Assembly: GCA_028583605.1 (NCBI GenBank)
Contig: CM053331.1
Coordinates: 36,009,283-36,073,282 of the forward strand
Length of the DNA stretch: 64,000 nucleotides
Direction of reading: 5' to 3'
Source: Dastarcus helophoroides
Taxonomy: Eukaryota; Arthropoda; Insecta; Coleoptera; Bothrideridae
Part shown: in pieces, positions 1-12,480 of the stretch
Layout of the letters: each line of letters opens with the position of its first letter
How positions within the stretch are numbered: position 1 is the stretch's first letter
The notes under the pieces: generated by a model
The model's database searches: none
Seen by the model: the letters and a program-made list of their open reading frames with translations, nothing else
What the model was told of the DNA's origin: nothing
Made by a program: the position numbers and the translations under genes

Positions 1-1480
1 AAAAATTCAAATATTTCAAAAATGTGCAATTTTGAAAAAGTGAAAATTTTCAGGAAAAAGTCGGAGTTATCAAAAAAAGAAGTTAAAACTTCGAGAAATG
101 GTAAAAACTTTGAGCCAAAGTGGAATATTCCAAAAAAAAAGGTAAATGTTTTGAAAAAAAATGTTTCAACATAATCACTTTATAAAAAATCCTAACATAT
201 AAAAAAAAGAGGAAATTTTACAAAAAAAATCAAATTCTGAAAAAGTTATAGCTTCGAGAACAAATCAAAATATCGATGATAAAAGGTCGAAGTTTTCAAA
301 AAAAAAGTTTAAATTTTGGAAAAGGTTTGAAAATATTAAAAATGTCGGAATTTTGAGAAGAAATTTAATTTTTCAAGAAACAAAAATTAAAGGAAAATCT
401 TATTTTTCAAATAAAAGTTCAGTTTACTACATATAAGCCGAAACTTCAAGAAAAAGTCGAAATTTAAAAAAAAATCTCAGTTTTCAAAAAAAGGTCAAAG
501 CTTTGAGAAATTGTCAAAAGTTTGACCATAATCAAAAATTTAAAAAAAACAGGATAGAAGTTGTTAAAAGTCAGTTTTTTAACATCATTAAATTTACAGA
601 AAAAAATCAAAATTTTGAAAAAAAATAACAATTTAAAGAAAAAGTCGAAATTATGTATAAAGATTTTCAAAAAATTCAGAATTTGGAAAATAAATTAAAA
701 TCTTTTAGAAAGGTCAAACCGAAAAAGCCTGGCGATTAATAAAATAAATAAACATTTTAAAAAACTGTAAGCTAAAAAAAGGAACATTTGAAATTGAAAG
801 TTTTCAAAATATAAAGACGAAATATTTTAAGGAAATCGAATTAAGAATTTTCAATTAAAATCGAAGGCAGACTTTTTAAAAAGAGTAATCATTTTTTGAA
901 AGTCAGTATCTTGCGAAAACGTGAAAATAGAAAAAAAGTTGAATAAAAAAAAACAAACATTCGAGACAGTCGATATTTGCAAAAAGTTAAAACTTTGAAA
1001 AAATTCAAATTTTTAATAAGAATTGAAACGTTTTGAAAAAATCGAATTTAAAATTAGTTATATTTGCAAAAAAAGATGAAATTTCGAGTCTGAAGTTTCT
1101 AATATTTACAAAAATAAGGTCAGACTACTTCGAGATCAATTCCAAATATTAAAAAAAATTGTAATTTTCAAAAAATAAAGGTTTTGACAAGAACGAAAGT
1201 TATAAAAGTAAAATGTTCAAAAAAATCAAAACTAACCAAATAAGACCGAATTTCGAGAAATTTGGAATATTGAAAAATCAAAATTTTGAAAAAAGTCGAA
1301 ATTTTCGAAATCAAGTTAAAATTTCAAAAATTTGGAAGTCGAACCAGAAAAGATCGACTTTGTGAAAAAGTGGGTTTTTATTGTCGAAATTTTTGAAATA
1401 AGTCAAAATTTTCAATAAAAACTGAATTCTTCAAAAAGTCGAAACTTTCAAAAAGTATATAACCAAAGAATCCTTTCTTT
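1..1480. repeat. Degenerate TCGAAA-type AT-rich filler
   Basis: A long run of short purine-rich phrases such as aaaaagtcgaaattt and ttcgagaaa with no lasting reading frame. It is the reverse-complement orientation of the array at 15.8-21.65 kb and is more decayed. No gene is visible. It may be the interior of a transposon whose right end lies at 2794 and whose left end is outside the window. Confidence 0.6.
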
Positions 1481-1679
1481 TTTCTCACCTAGGCGAATGC
1501 ACGAGTATCAGCTAATTTCTTTAAATTCGAAAAATCGAGAAATGTTTCCTTCAAATTATAAGCATTACCACAGTAGTTATATGCTGTAATATTTAAAGGA
1601 GAGAAAGAACATTTCCTAAATTATGTTAGAAAATCGATTTAAATGAAAAATTTTAAAAAATTAAAAAATGAGTCAGCTG

Positions 1680-1809
1680 GAACTGAAGCGAAAACCGGAA
1701 AAAACCGCTATTTTTGTCGGAACGAAAACCGGAACGGAACCGATATGATTTTTTCCCGGAGCGAAAACCAAAAACCGGAACGAAAAAAATAGAGGTTCGA
1801 TGCCCTCTG
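1680..1809. mobile_element. Possible hAT-type terminal fragment with CCGGAACG-rich end
   Basis: Imperfect repeats of aaaaccggaacg lead to an edge reading, on the minus strand, CAGAGGGCATCGAACC. A CAG-beginning end followed by GGTTCCGGTT-like subterminal repeats resembles hAT non-autonomous elements. I found no matching second end or 8-bp duplication, so this is only a candidate. Confidence 0.3.
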
Positions 1810-2750
1810 CAAAAATATTAGTAGTTGAGAGTTTAGGTGACTCCAGTGCCATAGTAAGGTATTAAATTCAAGAGAAACAAAAGTGATACAAAAGTTGTGA
1901 TATTTAATAGTATTTTTACCAATTAAATTTAATTAACATTTTATAGCCTCCAAAATATTTTTGGGTTATCATCTCTAAATTATTTTCATCGAGTACAAAA
2001 AAAAAATCATTATCGACATTTCAGAGCCCCTTAAAGTACTCTGTGCGGTTGCACCTGGTTACGGTTCTAGATTACTTAATTAAAATTGTTTGCTTTCATA
2101 GGAATAAAATTATATCACTTTTTCATGAAAACTGCATTTGAAGATAAAATGTATTTTATTACAACGTTCTAAACTCTACAAAAACACAACAAAAATATTT
2201 TTTTAAACAAAATCCGCTCTACGATCTTTTAAAGAAATAAAGTGTTCATTACTTTCTCAGCAAAATTGTCTAAATCCAAATACACAAATTAATAATTCGA
2301 CCCTAGAATGGGTACTGCTATCTCTCTGTGAATAGCCGCACTATTGGCAGTTAGGCCTGTAAGCGGCACAATTAGCAATCGCAATCAAATCAGCCGGCAC
2401 CTACGCATTTAGCATCATAAACCGTAAATACACCATCCAAATTCTAACTCGCACTCACCATTTGGCAATATCGCATATGCGCGGAGCGGCGTACCACACC
2501 GCGGGCTAGCTTTAGCGTGATGTTCTGTAGTTTATTTCTTCGTTTCCCGTGGAGGCCATTGATAGACGCGCGCACCAACGTATTTCAATTTCCTCATAGT
2601 ATATAATATAATGGAATAAAAGTTTGCGTACTTTATTCCAAGTCACTCAGAAGTATTATTAGTTAATTAGTATATCATTATTTTGTGTTTAAAAATGTGA
2701 TAAATCCAAGACTTTTACATTAAGTAGAAAAGAATAGATCGCTCATTTTA
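1810..2750. other. Unassigned AT-rich stretch with a GC-richer island
   Basis: No gene recognised. Positions 2330-2580 are noticeably richer in G and C than the surroundings, with several gcgc steps. This could be a transposon subterminal region or an unannotated exon or promoter; I see no open frame to support the latter. Confidence 0.4.
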
Positions 2751-2794
2751 CGAGGAGCGGGCGCTCCTGCGCTCTTTAAGACCAACCGCCACTG
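2751..2794. mobile_element. hAT-type right end (ccgccactg)
   Basis: The stretch ends in accaaccgccactg, i.e. CAGTGGCGGTT on the minus strand. This nearly matches the CAGTGGCGGCT ends of the complete element at 47021-50379. The left end is not in the window. It could bound an element covering the AT-rich sequence from position 1. Confidence 0.4.
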
Positions 2795-2802
2795 ATCTTC
2801 AG

Positions 2803-3760
2803 GTAAAAAGAACACGTTTTGCATAAAATGACCTTAGTATGTTCATCCCTTTAAAGCTTCCAAAAAAAATATGAAAACCAAAAAGGGTACAATAGTGCAA
2901 TTTTCCTAAACTTTCTACTAATGCATATGGAATTTCTCAACAATTCTTAGAAATTTTCTGCTCCTTGAAGGAGGTTAAAAAAAGTATCCCCAAAGATATT
3001 GTTTGATAGCCCCTACGTAAATATTTCTTGTTACCAAGGTGTAAGTTGTAATTTAAGCGATAATAAATTTATTTTTTTTATTAATACGAGATTAGTTTTA
3101 AAGCAAACAAGAGAGATAAAAGTTTTTAAATAAACCAGATTATCTGATACGTATTTTTAAATATCCTCCTAAGGGTTACCTTAGGTAAATGACCATTTTA
3201 CTAAGGTCATTTTTATACAAAAGTTGTTATGATTTTAAATGTCAAAACTACCCTGTTAAACTTTACCCTAAACCTTTACCGATACCTAATAAAAGTATTA
3301 CACTCGAAACTAATAATTCAGCTGCATTTATGGAAAAAATAGTAAATAAAAACTTTATAAAAACAATTTGAGTAGTTAGTTAAAAGTAAAATTTATTTTC
3401 AGTTAACATAGATATTCATAAACTTGGTTAGAGTTAGAAATTTGTAGATGCGGATGAGAATCTTCTAGTTTAGTCAAACTGTATGACTCTTGCTCAAACT
3501 ACTTTGCTCCTTTTTGTCCAGTATTCACAATCAGTATTAGTCTCTTCATATTTCAGTTTCTAATAGTACCCATTACTGCACCAAGATGATATTAGGCGGA
3601 TCCATTGAAATCTAGAAGTTTCTGAATGATATCAACAACATCGAGTGATATCTCCTCCCCTTTATCTGAAAATCAGATCCTGGAAAATAAATCTTTTACG
3701 GGTGACCTTCAGGTGAAAAGGGTATAAAATTGCTCCTTTTCACGTCATATGAGTTTCACT
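2803..3760. other. No recognisable gene
   Basis: AT-rich sequence with only short chance frames. The 60-codon frame at 3189-3371 has no recognisable motif and AT-driven composition. Nothing else supported. Confidence 0.4.
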
Positions 3761-4065
3761 TCTGGAATGATTCATATCACAGTGAGTTACCGTGCTATTC
3801 TCTTTAAAATTTTAGATTTTTATGCCACAGTCTCTGTAGATAGATTTCGCCTCTGGTATGATTGAAATGCTGAGTGTTGTACTGAGCTGTTCTGTGCTGT
3901 TCATATCCTTTTTTGTCTCACTTTTACTTGGGAGACTTTCACTCTTTGAAGGGTTCAAATTGATTTTTTTTCCTGTTCCTAAGGAAGCGCCTTACGATGG
4001 CATTTGAAATGTCAAACACGTTTGTAATTCCTTGATTCGGTCTAATTCCAAAAGCACATATATGT
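3760..4065 (+). mobile_element. Degenerate Penelope-like terminal repeat (family C)
   Basis: The order of phrases (gagttaccgtgct, tttcgcctctggtatg, cctaaggaagcgccttacgatgg, gaaatgtcaaacac) matches the better preserved copies at 41.9-42.3 and 46.3-46.45 kb. This copy is strongly diverged, and its hammerhead-like core (see 42224-42268) is destroyed. Confidence 0.5.
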
Positions 4066-4129
4066 ATGTATCTTTTATTGACGTTGCACGCGGAAGATTT
4101 TTTCGATTAATATAGTAATTTCTAATCAA

Positions 4130-6000
4130 AATCATTATCATCTTTCTTTGACCCTCTAATTGGCAAATTCCTGGAAACGCGAGAGTCAACTATTTCCGGT
4201 AGCAAATATTCGAAATAGAAGCTTTCCAATTTGGGCAGCATATTTAAATTATAATTTCTGTAGACATACCTTTTGTTGTCCAAATGGCAAATATACAAAA
4301 CTTTCTATCGGTTATTTCCATCTGGCCTTGTAATAGTAATCATGGTTCTCTTTTAGAATTAATTGTCCATTTGGGCCAATTTTGCGAAAGTTAATTAATT
4401 TTTGCTGTACAGCTTCTAATGGAGTTACATTTTTGGCTACAAATGGACATTTAATTTCAATTATTCCACCATCCTTCATTATTCCGTCTGGAGATGCTCC
4501 TAAGAAAAAATAATCTTTATGAGCAAAGAGACCGCATTCTTTTATATCAAGTTTCATTATTGCAGGAACTTCCTGTAACGCAATTTTCTCATAGTCTTTT
4601 CCCCATCTAGTAGACTCATTGCCCGAAAATGAAGAATATAAAATATCTTTTACTATATTTGCCTTAAGACCTTTATTTATTTTACATATTCTGCCAAATT
4701 TTGAAGCAGTTATTCTCTTTCGCCTCTCACTAAACCATTTAATATTATTTTTCTGCCCAAGTGTCATAAGATTTAAATTAACAGAAGATTCTTTTAGATT
4801 GTTTAGGAACTCGTTTTTTGTTGCATCATAGGATTCTTTGTCTAAATCATTTGTTATTTCTTTAATCATGTAATGAAAATCTGGACCCTTTGATTTTATT
4901 TTCTTTGTATATCCTAATGATTTTTTGCATGAAACATTTGCACGTCTTTTCGACATTTTTGTTTCAAACTTTTTAGCATATTTCTCAGGACTTCTATTGG
5001 TTATGGATTTGTTGATGTTGCTAATAAATTTAGATTTATTATTAAATGAAACTGCTGCTGCCTCACATCTGGTTTCATAGGAATTTCTTTGGATGAAATT
5101 GCAACGCTTGCCACCAATAAATTTTGCGATTGTGGAATTATACCTTTCTGCATGATTATTATTAACATTATATACTAGACTGTTTATGTGATTAATTAAT
5201 TTGCCATTCATTAAATTATTAAAGTCTTCCCACAGTCCACACATTTTTAGATCTTCGATGTAATTTATATCCCGTTCATGTTCTTCGCATCGAGTGCTTG
5301 TGTTATGGCAGTTCTGATGGTTACCAAATATGTGGTGTGGCAAATTCTTAAGATCTGTTGTAAGGGCTTTAACTTTTTCGCTATGAGAAATATCTTCATT
5401 GGCTCTCTTCTTTATAGCAGAACTTACAGCAACTTTTATTCTGGTTAAATTGTTTTTAAAAACTTGAAAAATTATATTTGGAATAATTCCCCTAGGAGTT
5501 TTCTTTTTGCTGGATAATGCTTTCAGTTGAATATTAAAATTTTTGCAGATATGATTTGCACATTCAATTTTTTCTATAGTTGTGTCAATACCATATGGGC
5601 GTATTTTTCGCAATCGGTTCTAAACACTGCTGTCTCCATCTCCTGAGATAAACAGTATTAGAAAAATTTGCACTTGTATAAATAACATAAAACAAGAATA
5701 ATTGAGTTTCAGTATCGAAGATTATCGAATAATAATTTATGAATAGTATAACATTAATAAACTAATATGCACCTATTATTCGAGTGTACATTACATTATG
5801 CATTGGTAAACTTTGAAGCCATCTGCAATTATATCGGCTTCCATTGCATTAGCAGAACCTGACCAGTTTTTATAGCAAATATGGTTTGGGGCAGTGATAT
5901 TTTTATTTTCAGCTCTAGTGCATATTATGCAAAATGCATTTCTGATTCCTATATACACTATGGGCCAGTACACGATTTCGGTCTGCTATAACGTGTAAAG
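4130..6000 (-). pseudogene. Broken Mutator-like/YqaJ-type transposon gene
   Basis: The minus strand carries a decayed gene of the type that in many insects joins a Mutator-like transposase domain to a YqaJ (lambda-exonuclease-like) nuclease domain. The N-terminal part at 5973-5791 has a Cys pair and the phrase NWSGSANAMEADIIADGF. A likely short intron follows, after which GDGDSSV resumes near 5630 and is then interrupted by an in-frame TAG. The main frame, 5613-4312, contains NHAERYNSTIAKFIGGKRC and a nuclease core with WGKDYE, LGASPDG and IIEIKCP, the Asp/Glu-x-Lys signature of the fold. After HDYYYK a frameshift moves the remaining nuclease tail (MEITDRKFCIFAIW, LPEIVDSRVSRNLPIRG) to another frame, ending about 4130. 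Missing start, stop codon and frameshift make it a pseudogene. The family assignment is by motif recognition. Confidence 0.75.
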
Positions 6001-6420
6001 AACAAGGAACATATCAAAATTCTGTAAGGAAAGAGAAGAATGGAATGATTTACACTGTTTCAATATGTTGCTCGATAGACGCGCTTATCAAATCATAACC
6101 ACACATTCAGCTGCAAACTGCACACCTGTCTTGTAGATATTGCATCAGAACCTTATCGGAGCTCGATAAAAGAATGTCGTTTTAAATGGAAAATAGATTT
6201 TTACGTATTAATTGATTCTACAATTATTTTCACACTTTAAAAAGTATGAAAATAATTGCAGATACTTTACGATTTTGTTTTCTTTAATCAACTGGGTCTA
6301 ACGAAAAATAAAACAAAAATTCTAAAAGATAAATGAACTCTGTGTAAAAATAATCAGCCGGTGTGATGACAATCTAAACTGAAAACTTAAAAAATGATTC
6401 AACAAAAAAATGGAAAAAAA
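6001..6420. other. No recognisable gene
   Basis: AT-rich sequence between two transposon relics. No frame, repeat or signal that I can support. Confidence 0.35.
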
Positions 6421-6424
6421 ATGC

Positions 6425-7170
6425 TTATGTAATAAGTGATTCAAAAATGTTCCCTCCTTGTGTTTCGCAATAACCTAATCTGTCGTAAAATTCAGTTGTT
6501 ACGCGTGCCAACATCTCAGGGGAAATATTATCTAGGACTTCTACAATTCGATCCAGTAAATGGTGTGTATTACGTGGTCTTTCTTGTACGTGGGTTAAGA
6601 AATGTCCATCGACATCAACTTTTTTCTCATAGGCTTACAAAACTCAAGACGTTTGTATCGATCTTCAGGAAATATTTCTTGGGTTTCAGATCCTTTATAA
6701 CACTTGTACCCATTTCTTTTCAAAATATTTCGCACTGTTCGCGATGGCACATTAACTTTTTCTGCGATCCGCTTACGAGAACAAGGTTCATTTGTTTCGA
6801 CAAATGCAATACAGCTACCTCCTTAGCCGTTCTTTCGTCGTATAATGGCCTGTCACCTTCAGGTTGACGCGCTTCCAAACAACACTTATTATTACAACTA
6901 GTTTTGCATCCCGATTTTTCAAATTTGTGGACGATATTTAACACCGTCTTTGCATCAGGTATTGGTCGATCTTCGTGGGAAAAAGCGAATCGCCCAACTC
7001 AAAGCAGCTCACACTGTTCATTTTTATATGAAATTGGTATACATTAGGCGCAATATTTTTTACCTTTTCAGAAAGTTATTTTTTCTCTTTTTTAGTGAAC
7101 GTCGTCGACTTGAAAGATATAATTTTCTATTCACAAGTGGCTCCATTGTTCTAAATATAGGTTTACAACA
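6425..7170 (-). pseudogene. Broken DDE transposase relic (Tc1/mariner-superfamily type)
   Basis: Minus-strand pieces in more than one frame read as a transposase. A helix-turn-helix-like start (PDAKTVLNIVHKFEKSGC, near 6950) is followed by a second DNA-binding stretch (CSRKRIAEKVNVPSRTVRNI, about 6785-6725) and YKRLEFCKPMRKK near 6650. The sequence then jumps to the C-terminal phrase EMLARVTTEFYDRLGYCETQ (about 6515-6456). The catalytic core expected in between is missing, so there is an internal deletion as well as frameshifts. The C-terminal phrase is typical of insect transposases with a DUF4817-like N-terminus; that family label is tentative. Confidence 0.6.
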
Positions 7171-7179
7171 AATATGAAT

Positions 7180-8225
7180 ACTATACTAAATAAACCGACC
7201 GCTGTCGGCGACAAGCAAGTTGGCTCAGAGAGTAGGATTGGATCGAATATCACAAAAACGATAAATCAGCAACAGTTGCGAATTTATCAATGATTGAGAA
7301 TTTGCATTCGGACGATGTTGAACGAACTTCTTAGCCAATTCCCCTTCGAGACCCCTTCCGTCTCCAGTCTCCTTACCCCCCTTAACAGGACATTTAAATC
7401 CAAGACCAAAATCGTACAATTCGATTTACCAGACCCCCGCCTTAAAGAGGAATTTGATGAATACGAGCATAAGTAAAATTGAGATATACAATATACATAT
7501 CAGGAAAGTCAAACACTGTCCATGGGGAGAATGTTAATGAGAGATTTAACATTGAGAGCGAATAGTGGGATAGATGGGCGGCGCCTTGTATTCTCCTACA
7601 CCGGTGTAAACAATTCAACGCAGAGGGCAGCGATCAGTGCTGGTGGAGATTTCAGTATTACATCATAGCTTCTTACGTGTTTTGTTACGGAATTACTACT
7701 GGCAGGCAACAATTTTATTAAAATTTGCGTACCACATGCTGTTTGTTCTTTTAGTTCGTTGATTTAATCAACGTCTAAGGCAAAATAAAACTGATATTCT
7801 TTGATAACCAAAATAAATAAACGAGATTTCTTAAACAAAATAAATAATAATTCCAATAAAGAATATAACAAAATAACACTTTAAACATTACAATATGAGT
7901 TCATATAGGTCGCCAGACTGTGCTTAACAATATTTCAGTCTGTTGTAAAACTTGACGAGTTTTTTCTAACATCTAAACTGGAAGATACGAGCATTCTGCG
8001 CCAAAGTAGGGGAATACGTTCAGCGGTAGTAGAAAACTATGGAAGGGAAAATTCTTAGCGTTTTACATGGACAATGAAAATTTTTCCTTATCTGTATATG
8101 ATGTAAGATAAACAAAATATCAATCAAAAATTAGATGTCAGTACTCAAACAAACGTCAAGTTCCTACGAAATAAGTGACAAGAAATCCTTGACGAAGGGT
8201 CGAACCTTCCTCAGAGTTAAGGATG
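7180..8225. other. No recognisable gene
   Basis: Mixed unique-looking sequence. A GC-richer patch lies at 7540-7660 (gggcggcgcc, caccggtg). No coding frame, tRNA or repeat could be supported. Confidence 0.4.
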
Positions 8226-8230
8226 CCTCA

Positions 8231-9057
8231 AGTCAGGCCCATAACCAGGGGGGGGGGGGCTGGGGGGCTGCAGCCCTCCCCGCAATTTTTTGGCTTCACA
8301 CTAGATAGAACTGAACTTTCCAGATGTGCGACCTTTTCAAAAACCATTTTTAATGAATCATTTTGTTTTCGTGTTGAAATGAAAGGATGTTTCTTTTTGT
8401 TCAAATTTGATGCCATTTCTTATTATTAGAGACCGGATTTTAAGCACAATCAAGAAATGTAAAAAGGTGAACAAAATGTTAAATTAGGCAACAACGAAAA
8501 TCTAAAGAAGGCACCAAAAAGCTAAAATACTCAAAAAATGGTAATAACGGGCCAAAACTCACAATTAACAACAAGAAAAAACATTTTGAAATCTCAGTCG
8601 AAATTAAAAAAAAATAGATTTTAGGTTACACTCAGAATATTCAGAAGGAGTACAGTTTCAAATAAAGAAGCTCTTGAAATTTCGAATTCATTGTTAAATT
8701 TTCTCCCTAAATCTTAAAATTTTTGCCTTGAACTCATTCGTATTTTTTTCAAAATTTTGACTTTTCTAAAAAATTTTAAACTTTTCTTGAAATTACTTTT
8801 TTTTATTATTTGAGATTTCAATCTTATCTTTTAAATTCTATTAGAATAATATTAAATTTTGCAAGTTTTTTAAGCTTAAACTCTCCATATTGAAAAAAAA
8901 ATTCAAATTTTGAGAAGAACTGAAAATTTATACAAGCGATTTTTCGAGATTTAACATCAAATTTTGAGAAAAACTTGGATCTTGTGATAAAAGTTTTACA
9001 AAATTGGAATTTAAAAATTTATATTTTAAATTCGGTATTTGAATAAAATTTTGAATA
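8231..9057. mobile_element. hAT-like left end with poly-G tract and AT-rich TCGAAA-type interior
   Basis: The edge CAGGCCCATAACCAGG is followed by an uninterrupted G run and then ctggggggctgcagccctcccc, a start style common in hAT-type elements. Downstream is AT-rich filler with ttgacttttctaaaaa-like phrases. No right end was found; the neighbouring TTAA element at 9062 may have disrupted it. Confidence 0.4.
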
Positions 9058-9649
9058 TTAAGCTACGGTTTCTTACAGAACGGTAACGTAAAAGAGCGAC
9101 CGTAATGTTACGTCGAGTGACGTCACCAAAAACCGTGCACGTATTTCTAATAGGCACAGTTTTCCTACAGAACGTTAGGGGCTACCGCTGCGAAAAAGTA
9201 CGTCGACCCCACTTTCGAAGCGACCGCTGGGTACGGTGAGGATATTGCAAGCACGATTTAATATGTTACGTTGCCATTTTACGTTGGAATGTAGCTACTA
9301 GTGTTTATTTAACTTTTTTAGTATTATGTGCTTATGCAAGATGTTTTTGTTTTTTGATCTCCTGCACTATATATCAATTAGGGATTACGGATAGATTTTG
9401 CGTTTCAATACTGGGTAAGATAAAGGCGCTGCATTCAAAAAGCGCTTTTGCTAAATAGCTTTCCAGTCTATTTGGGTTTACTCGCTCTAACGTAAATGCT
9501 GCGTTGAATGCTAAATTTGTATTATGGCAGAAATTATCCCATTTAAAATAAATAAATTACACTATTATATTTGCTTGATTTTTTAAACATGTTTCCAAAA
9601 CCAGAATATTGCATATGCAAATAAAATGAAAATGGCTAAAATTATAAGT

Positions 9650-9926
9650 AAGTAGGTACGTGCCCAGTAGGTAAGTGCGCAGTAGGTAGTTGCGCAGTAG
9701 GTAGTTGCGCAGTAAGTAGGTGCGCAATATGTAGGTGCGCAGTGGGTAGGTGCGCAATAGGTAAGTGCGCAGTAGGTAGGTGCGCAGTAGTTAGGTGCGC
9801 TGTAGGTAGGTGCGCAAAAGGTAGGTGCGCAGTAGGTAGGTGCGCAATAGGTGGGCGCGCAGTGGGTAGGTGCGCATTTGGTAAATGCGCTGTAGGTAGG
9901 TGCGCAGTAGGTAGGTGCGCCGTTTT
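9650..9926. repeat. 15-bp minisatellite (GTGCGCAGTAGGTAG)n
   Basis: About 18 imperfect copies of GTGCGCAGTAGGTAG. Because 15 is a multiple of three, both strands have open frames with pentapeptide repeats (GRCAV on plus, PTAHL on minus). These frames have no other protein features and are by-products of the repeat. Confidence 0.9.
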
Positions 9927-12480
9927 TGTAAATTTGATCTTAAATAATTTACTGGCTGTTAGGCATATGAGAAAATATTTGTTACAAGAGTTGTCGCAAA
10001 TTTTTTGCTTTACAATTTCTATTATATACGTTAACATCTTACAAGCTACAGAAACCGAGATAATTGCAAATAAATGATTTTAAAAACTTTGACCTTGAAT
10101 ACTTTACTAACGGTTGACCATATAAAAAAATGTCTGTTACAAAACTTGTAACAATTTTTATGCTCTACAAATGTTATAATAAATGTTAACATCATTGAAG
10201 TTGCAGTAACCGAGATAATCGAAAAAAACCAATTTTTGTAAATTTGATCTTAAAAAATTTACTAACTGTTGGGCATATCGGAAAATATTTGTTACAAAAT
10301 TTGTCACAAATTTTATGTTCTACAAATTTTGTTATAAACGTCAACATCATAGAAGCTATAGAAACCGAGATAATTGCAAAAAACTGATTCTTAGGAAATT
10401 TGACCTTGAATAATTAAGTAACGGTTGACCATATAAAAAAAGTTTTTTTACAAAACTTGTGGCAAATTTTATGCTCTACAAATTTTATAATAAACGTTAA
10501 CATCATAGAAGCTATAGAAACCGAGATAATTGCAAAAAACTGATTTTTGGAAAAGTTGACCTTGAATAATTTACTAAGGGTTGCCCTTATAAAAAAGTTT
10601 TTTTAACAAAACCTGTGGCAAATTTTATGCTTTACAAATTTTATTATAAACGTTAACATCATAGAAGCTATAGAACCCGAGATAATTGCAAAAAGCTGAT
10701 TTTTAAGAATTTTGACCTTGAATAATTTACTAACAGTTCACCATATGAAAATATGCCTTATACAAAACTTGTGGCAAATTTTATGCTCTTCAAATTTTAT
10801 TAAAAACATTAACATCATAGAAGCTATACAAACCGAGATAATTGCAAAATATCAATTTTTGTAAATTTGATCTTAAAAAATGTACTAACTGTTCGGCATA
10901 TGAGAAAATATTTGTTACTAAAGTTGTCAAATTTTAGGCTTTACAATTTTTGTTGTAAACGTTAACATCATAGAAGCTATAGAAACCGAGATACTCGAAA
11001 AAAACCAGTTTTTGTAAATTTGATCTAAAAAAATTTACTAACTGTTGGGCATATGAGAAAATATTTGTTACTAAAGTTGTCAAATTTTATGCTTTACAAT
11101 TTTTATTATAAACGTTAACACGATAGAAGCTATAGAAACCGAGATAATTGCAAAAAACTGATTTTAAGATAATTTGACCTTGAATAATTTACTAACGGTT
11201 GACCTTATAAAAAAGTTTCTTTTTACAAAACTTGTGGCAAATTTTATGCTTTAGAAATTTCATTATAAACGTTAACATCATAGAAGCTATAGAACCCGAG
11301 ATAATTGCAAAAAGCTGATTTTTAAGAATTTTGACCTTGAATAATTTAGTAACGGTTAACCATATAAAAAAATGTCCCGTTTAAAACTTGTTGCAAATTT
11401 TATGCTCCTAAAATTTTATTATAAACGTTAACATCATGGATGCTATAGAAACCAAGATATTTGCAAAAAACTGATTTTTATGAACTTTGACCTTGAATTA
11501 TGTACTAACGGTTAAACATATAAAAAAATGTCTTTAACAGAACTTGTGGCAAATTTTATACTCTACAAATTTTATAATAAACGTTAACATTATAGAAGCT
11601 ATAGAAACCGCGATAATTGCAAAAAACTGATTTTTAGGAATTTTGACCTTGAATAACTTACTAACGGTTGACCATATGAAAAAATGTCTCAAACAAAACT
11701 TGTGGCTAATTTTATGCTTTACAAATTTTATTGTTAACGTTAACATCATAGAAAATAGAAACCGAGATAATTGCAAAATACTGATTCTTAGGAATTTTGA
11801 CCATGGATTATTTACTAACGGTTGACCATATAAAAAAATGTCATTTGCTAAACTTGTGGCAAATCAAACTTTATGCTTTACAAATTTTGTTGTAAACGTT
11901 AACATTATAGAAGCTATAGAAACGGAGATAATTGCAATAAACTGATTTTTAAGAATTTTGACTTTGAATAATTTACTAACGGTTGACCATATAAAAAATG
12001 TCTTAAACAAAACTTGTTGCAAATTTTATGCTCTACAAATTTTATTATAAACGTTAACACCATAGAAGCTGTAGAAACCGAGATAATTGCAAAAAAATGA
12101 TTTTTGGGAAATTTGACCTTGAATAATACACTAACGGTTGACCATATAAAAAAATGTTTTTACCAAAACTTGTGGCAAATTTTATGCTTCACAAATTTTA
12201 TTATTATCGTTAACATAATAGAAAATAGAAACCGAGATAATTGCAAAAAACTGAATTTTAGGATCTTTGACATTGAATTATTTACTAACGGTTGACCATT
12301 TAAAAAAACGTCATTTGCTTAATTTGTGGCAAACCGAATTTTATGCTCTACAAATTTTGTTGTAAACGTTAACATTATAGAAGCTATAGAAACCGAGATA
12401 ATTGCAAAAAACTGATTTTTAGGAATTTTGACCATGAATAATTTACTAACGGTTGAGCATAGAAAAAAATGTCTTTAATA
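9927..12480. repeat. ~156-bp tandem satellite, about 16 copies
   Basis: Landmark phrases recur every 150-160 bp: ttactaacggttgaccatat, cttgtggcaaattttatgct, aaacgttaacatcatagaag and aaaccgagataattgcaaa (near 10051, 10363, 10519, 10834, 11140, 11299, 11607, 11761, 12076, 12230, 12385). Copies differ by scattered substitutions and small indels. Short open frames in some copies are not conserved across the array. Confidence 0.92.

Noticed and set aside
4312..5613. Viral gene, because YqaJ is described as a viral recombinase domain
   Set aside because: The surrounding Mutator-like motifs and the presence of such genes in many insect genomes point to a cellular transposon, not a virus.
7214..7260. 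tRNA- or SINE-like A box (tggctcagagagtagg) near ggatcgaat
   Set aside because: The A- and B-box-like pieces are only about a dozen bases apart and no cloverleaf can be drawn.
9642..10077. Frames of PTAHL and GRCAV repeats
   Set aside because: By-products of a 15-bp minisatellite open on both strands; no start, signal or flanking gene structure.
9927..12480. CRISPR-like array
   Set aside because: Units are contiguous ~156-bp satellite copies without short constant repeats and variable spacers, and the genome is eukaryotic.
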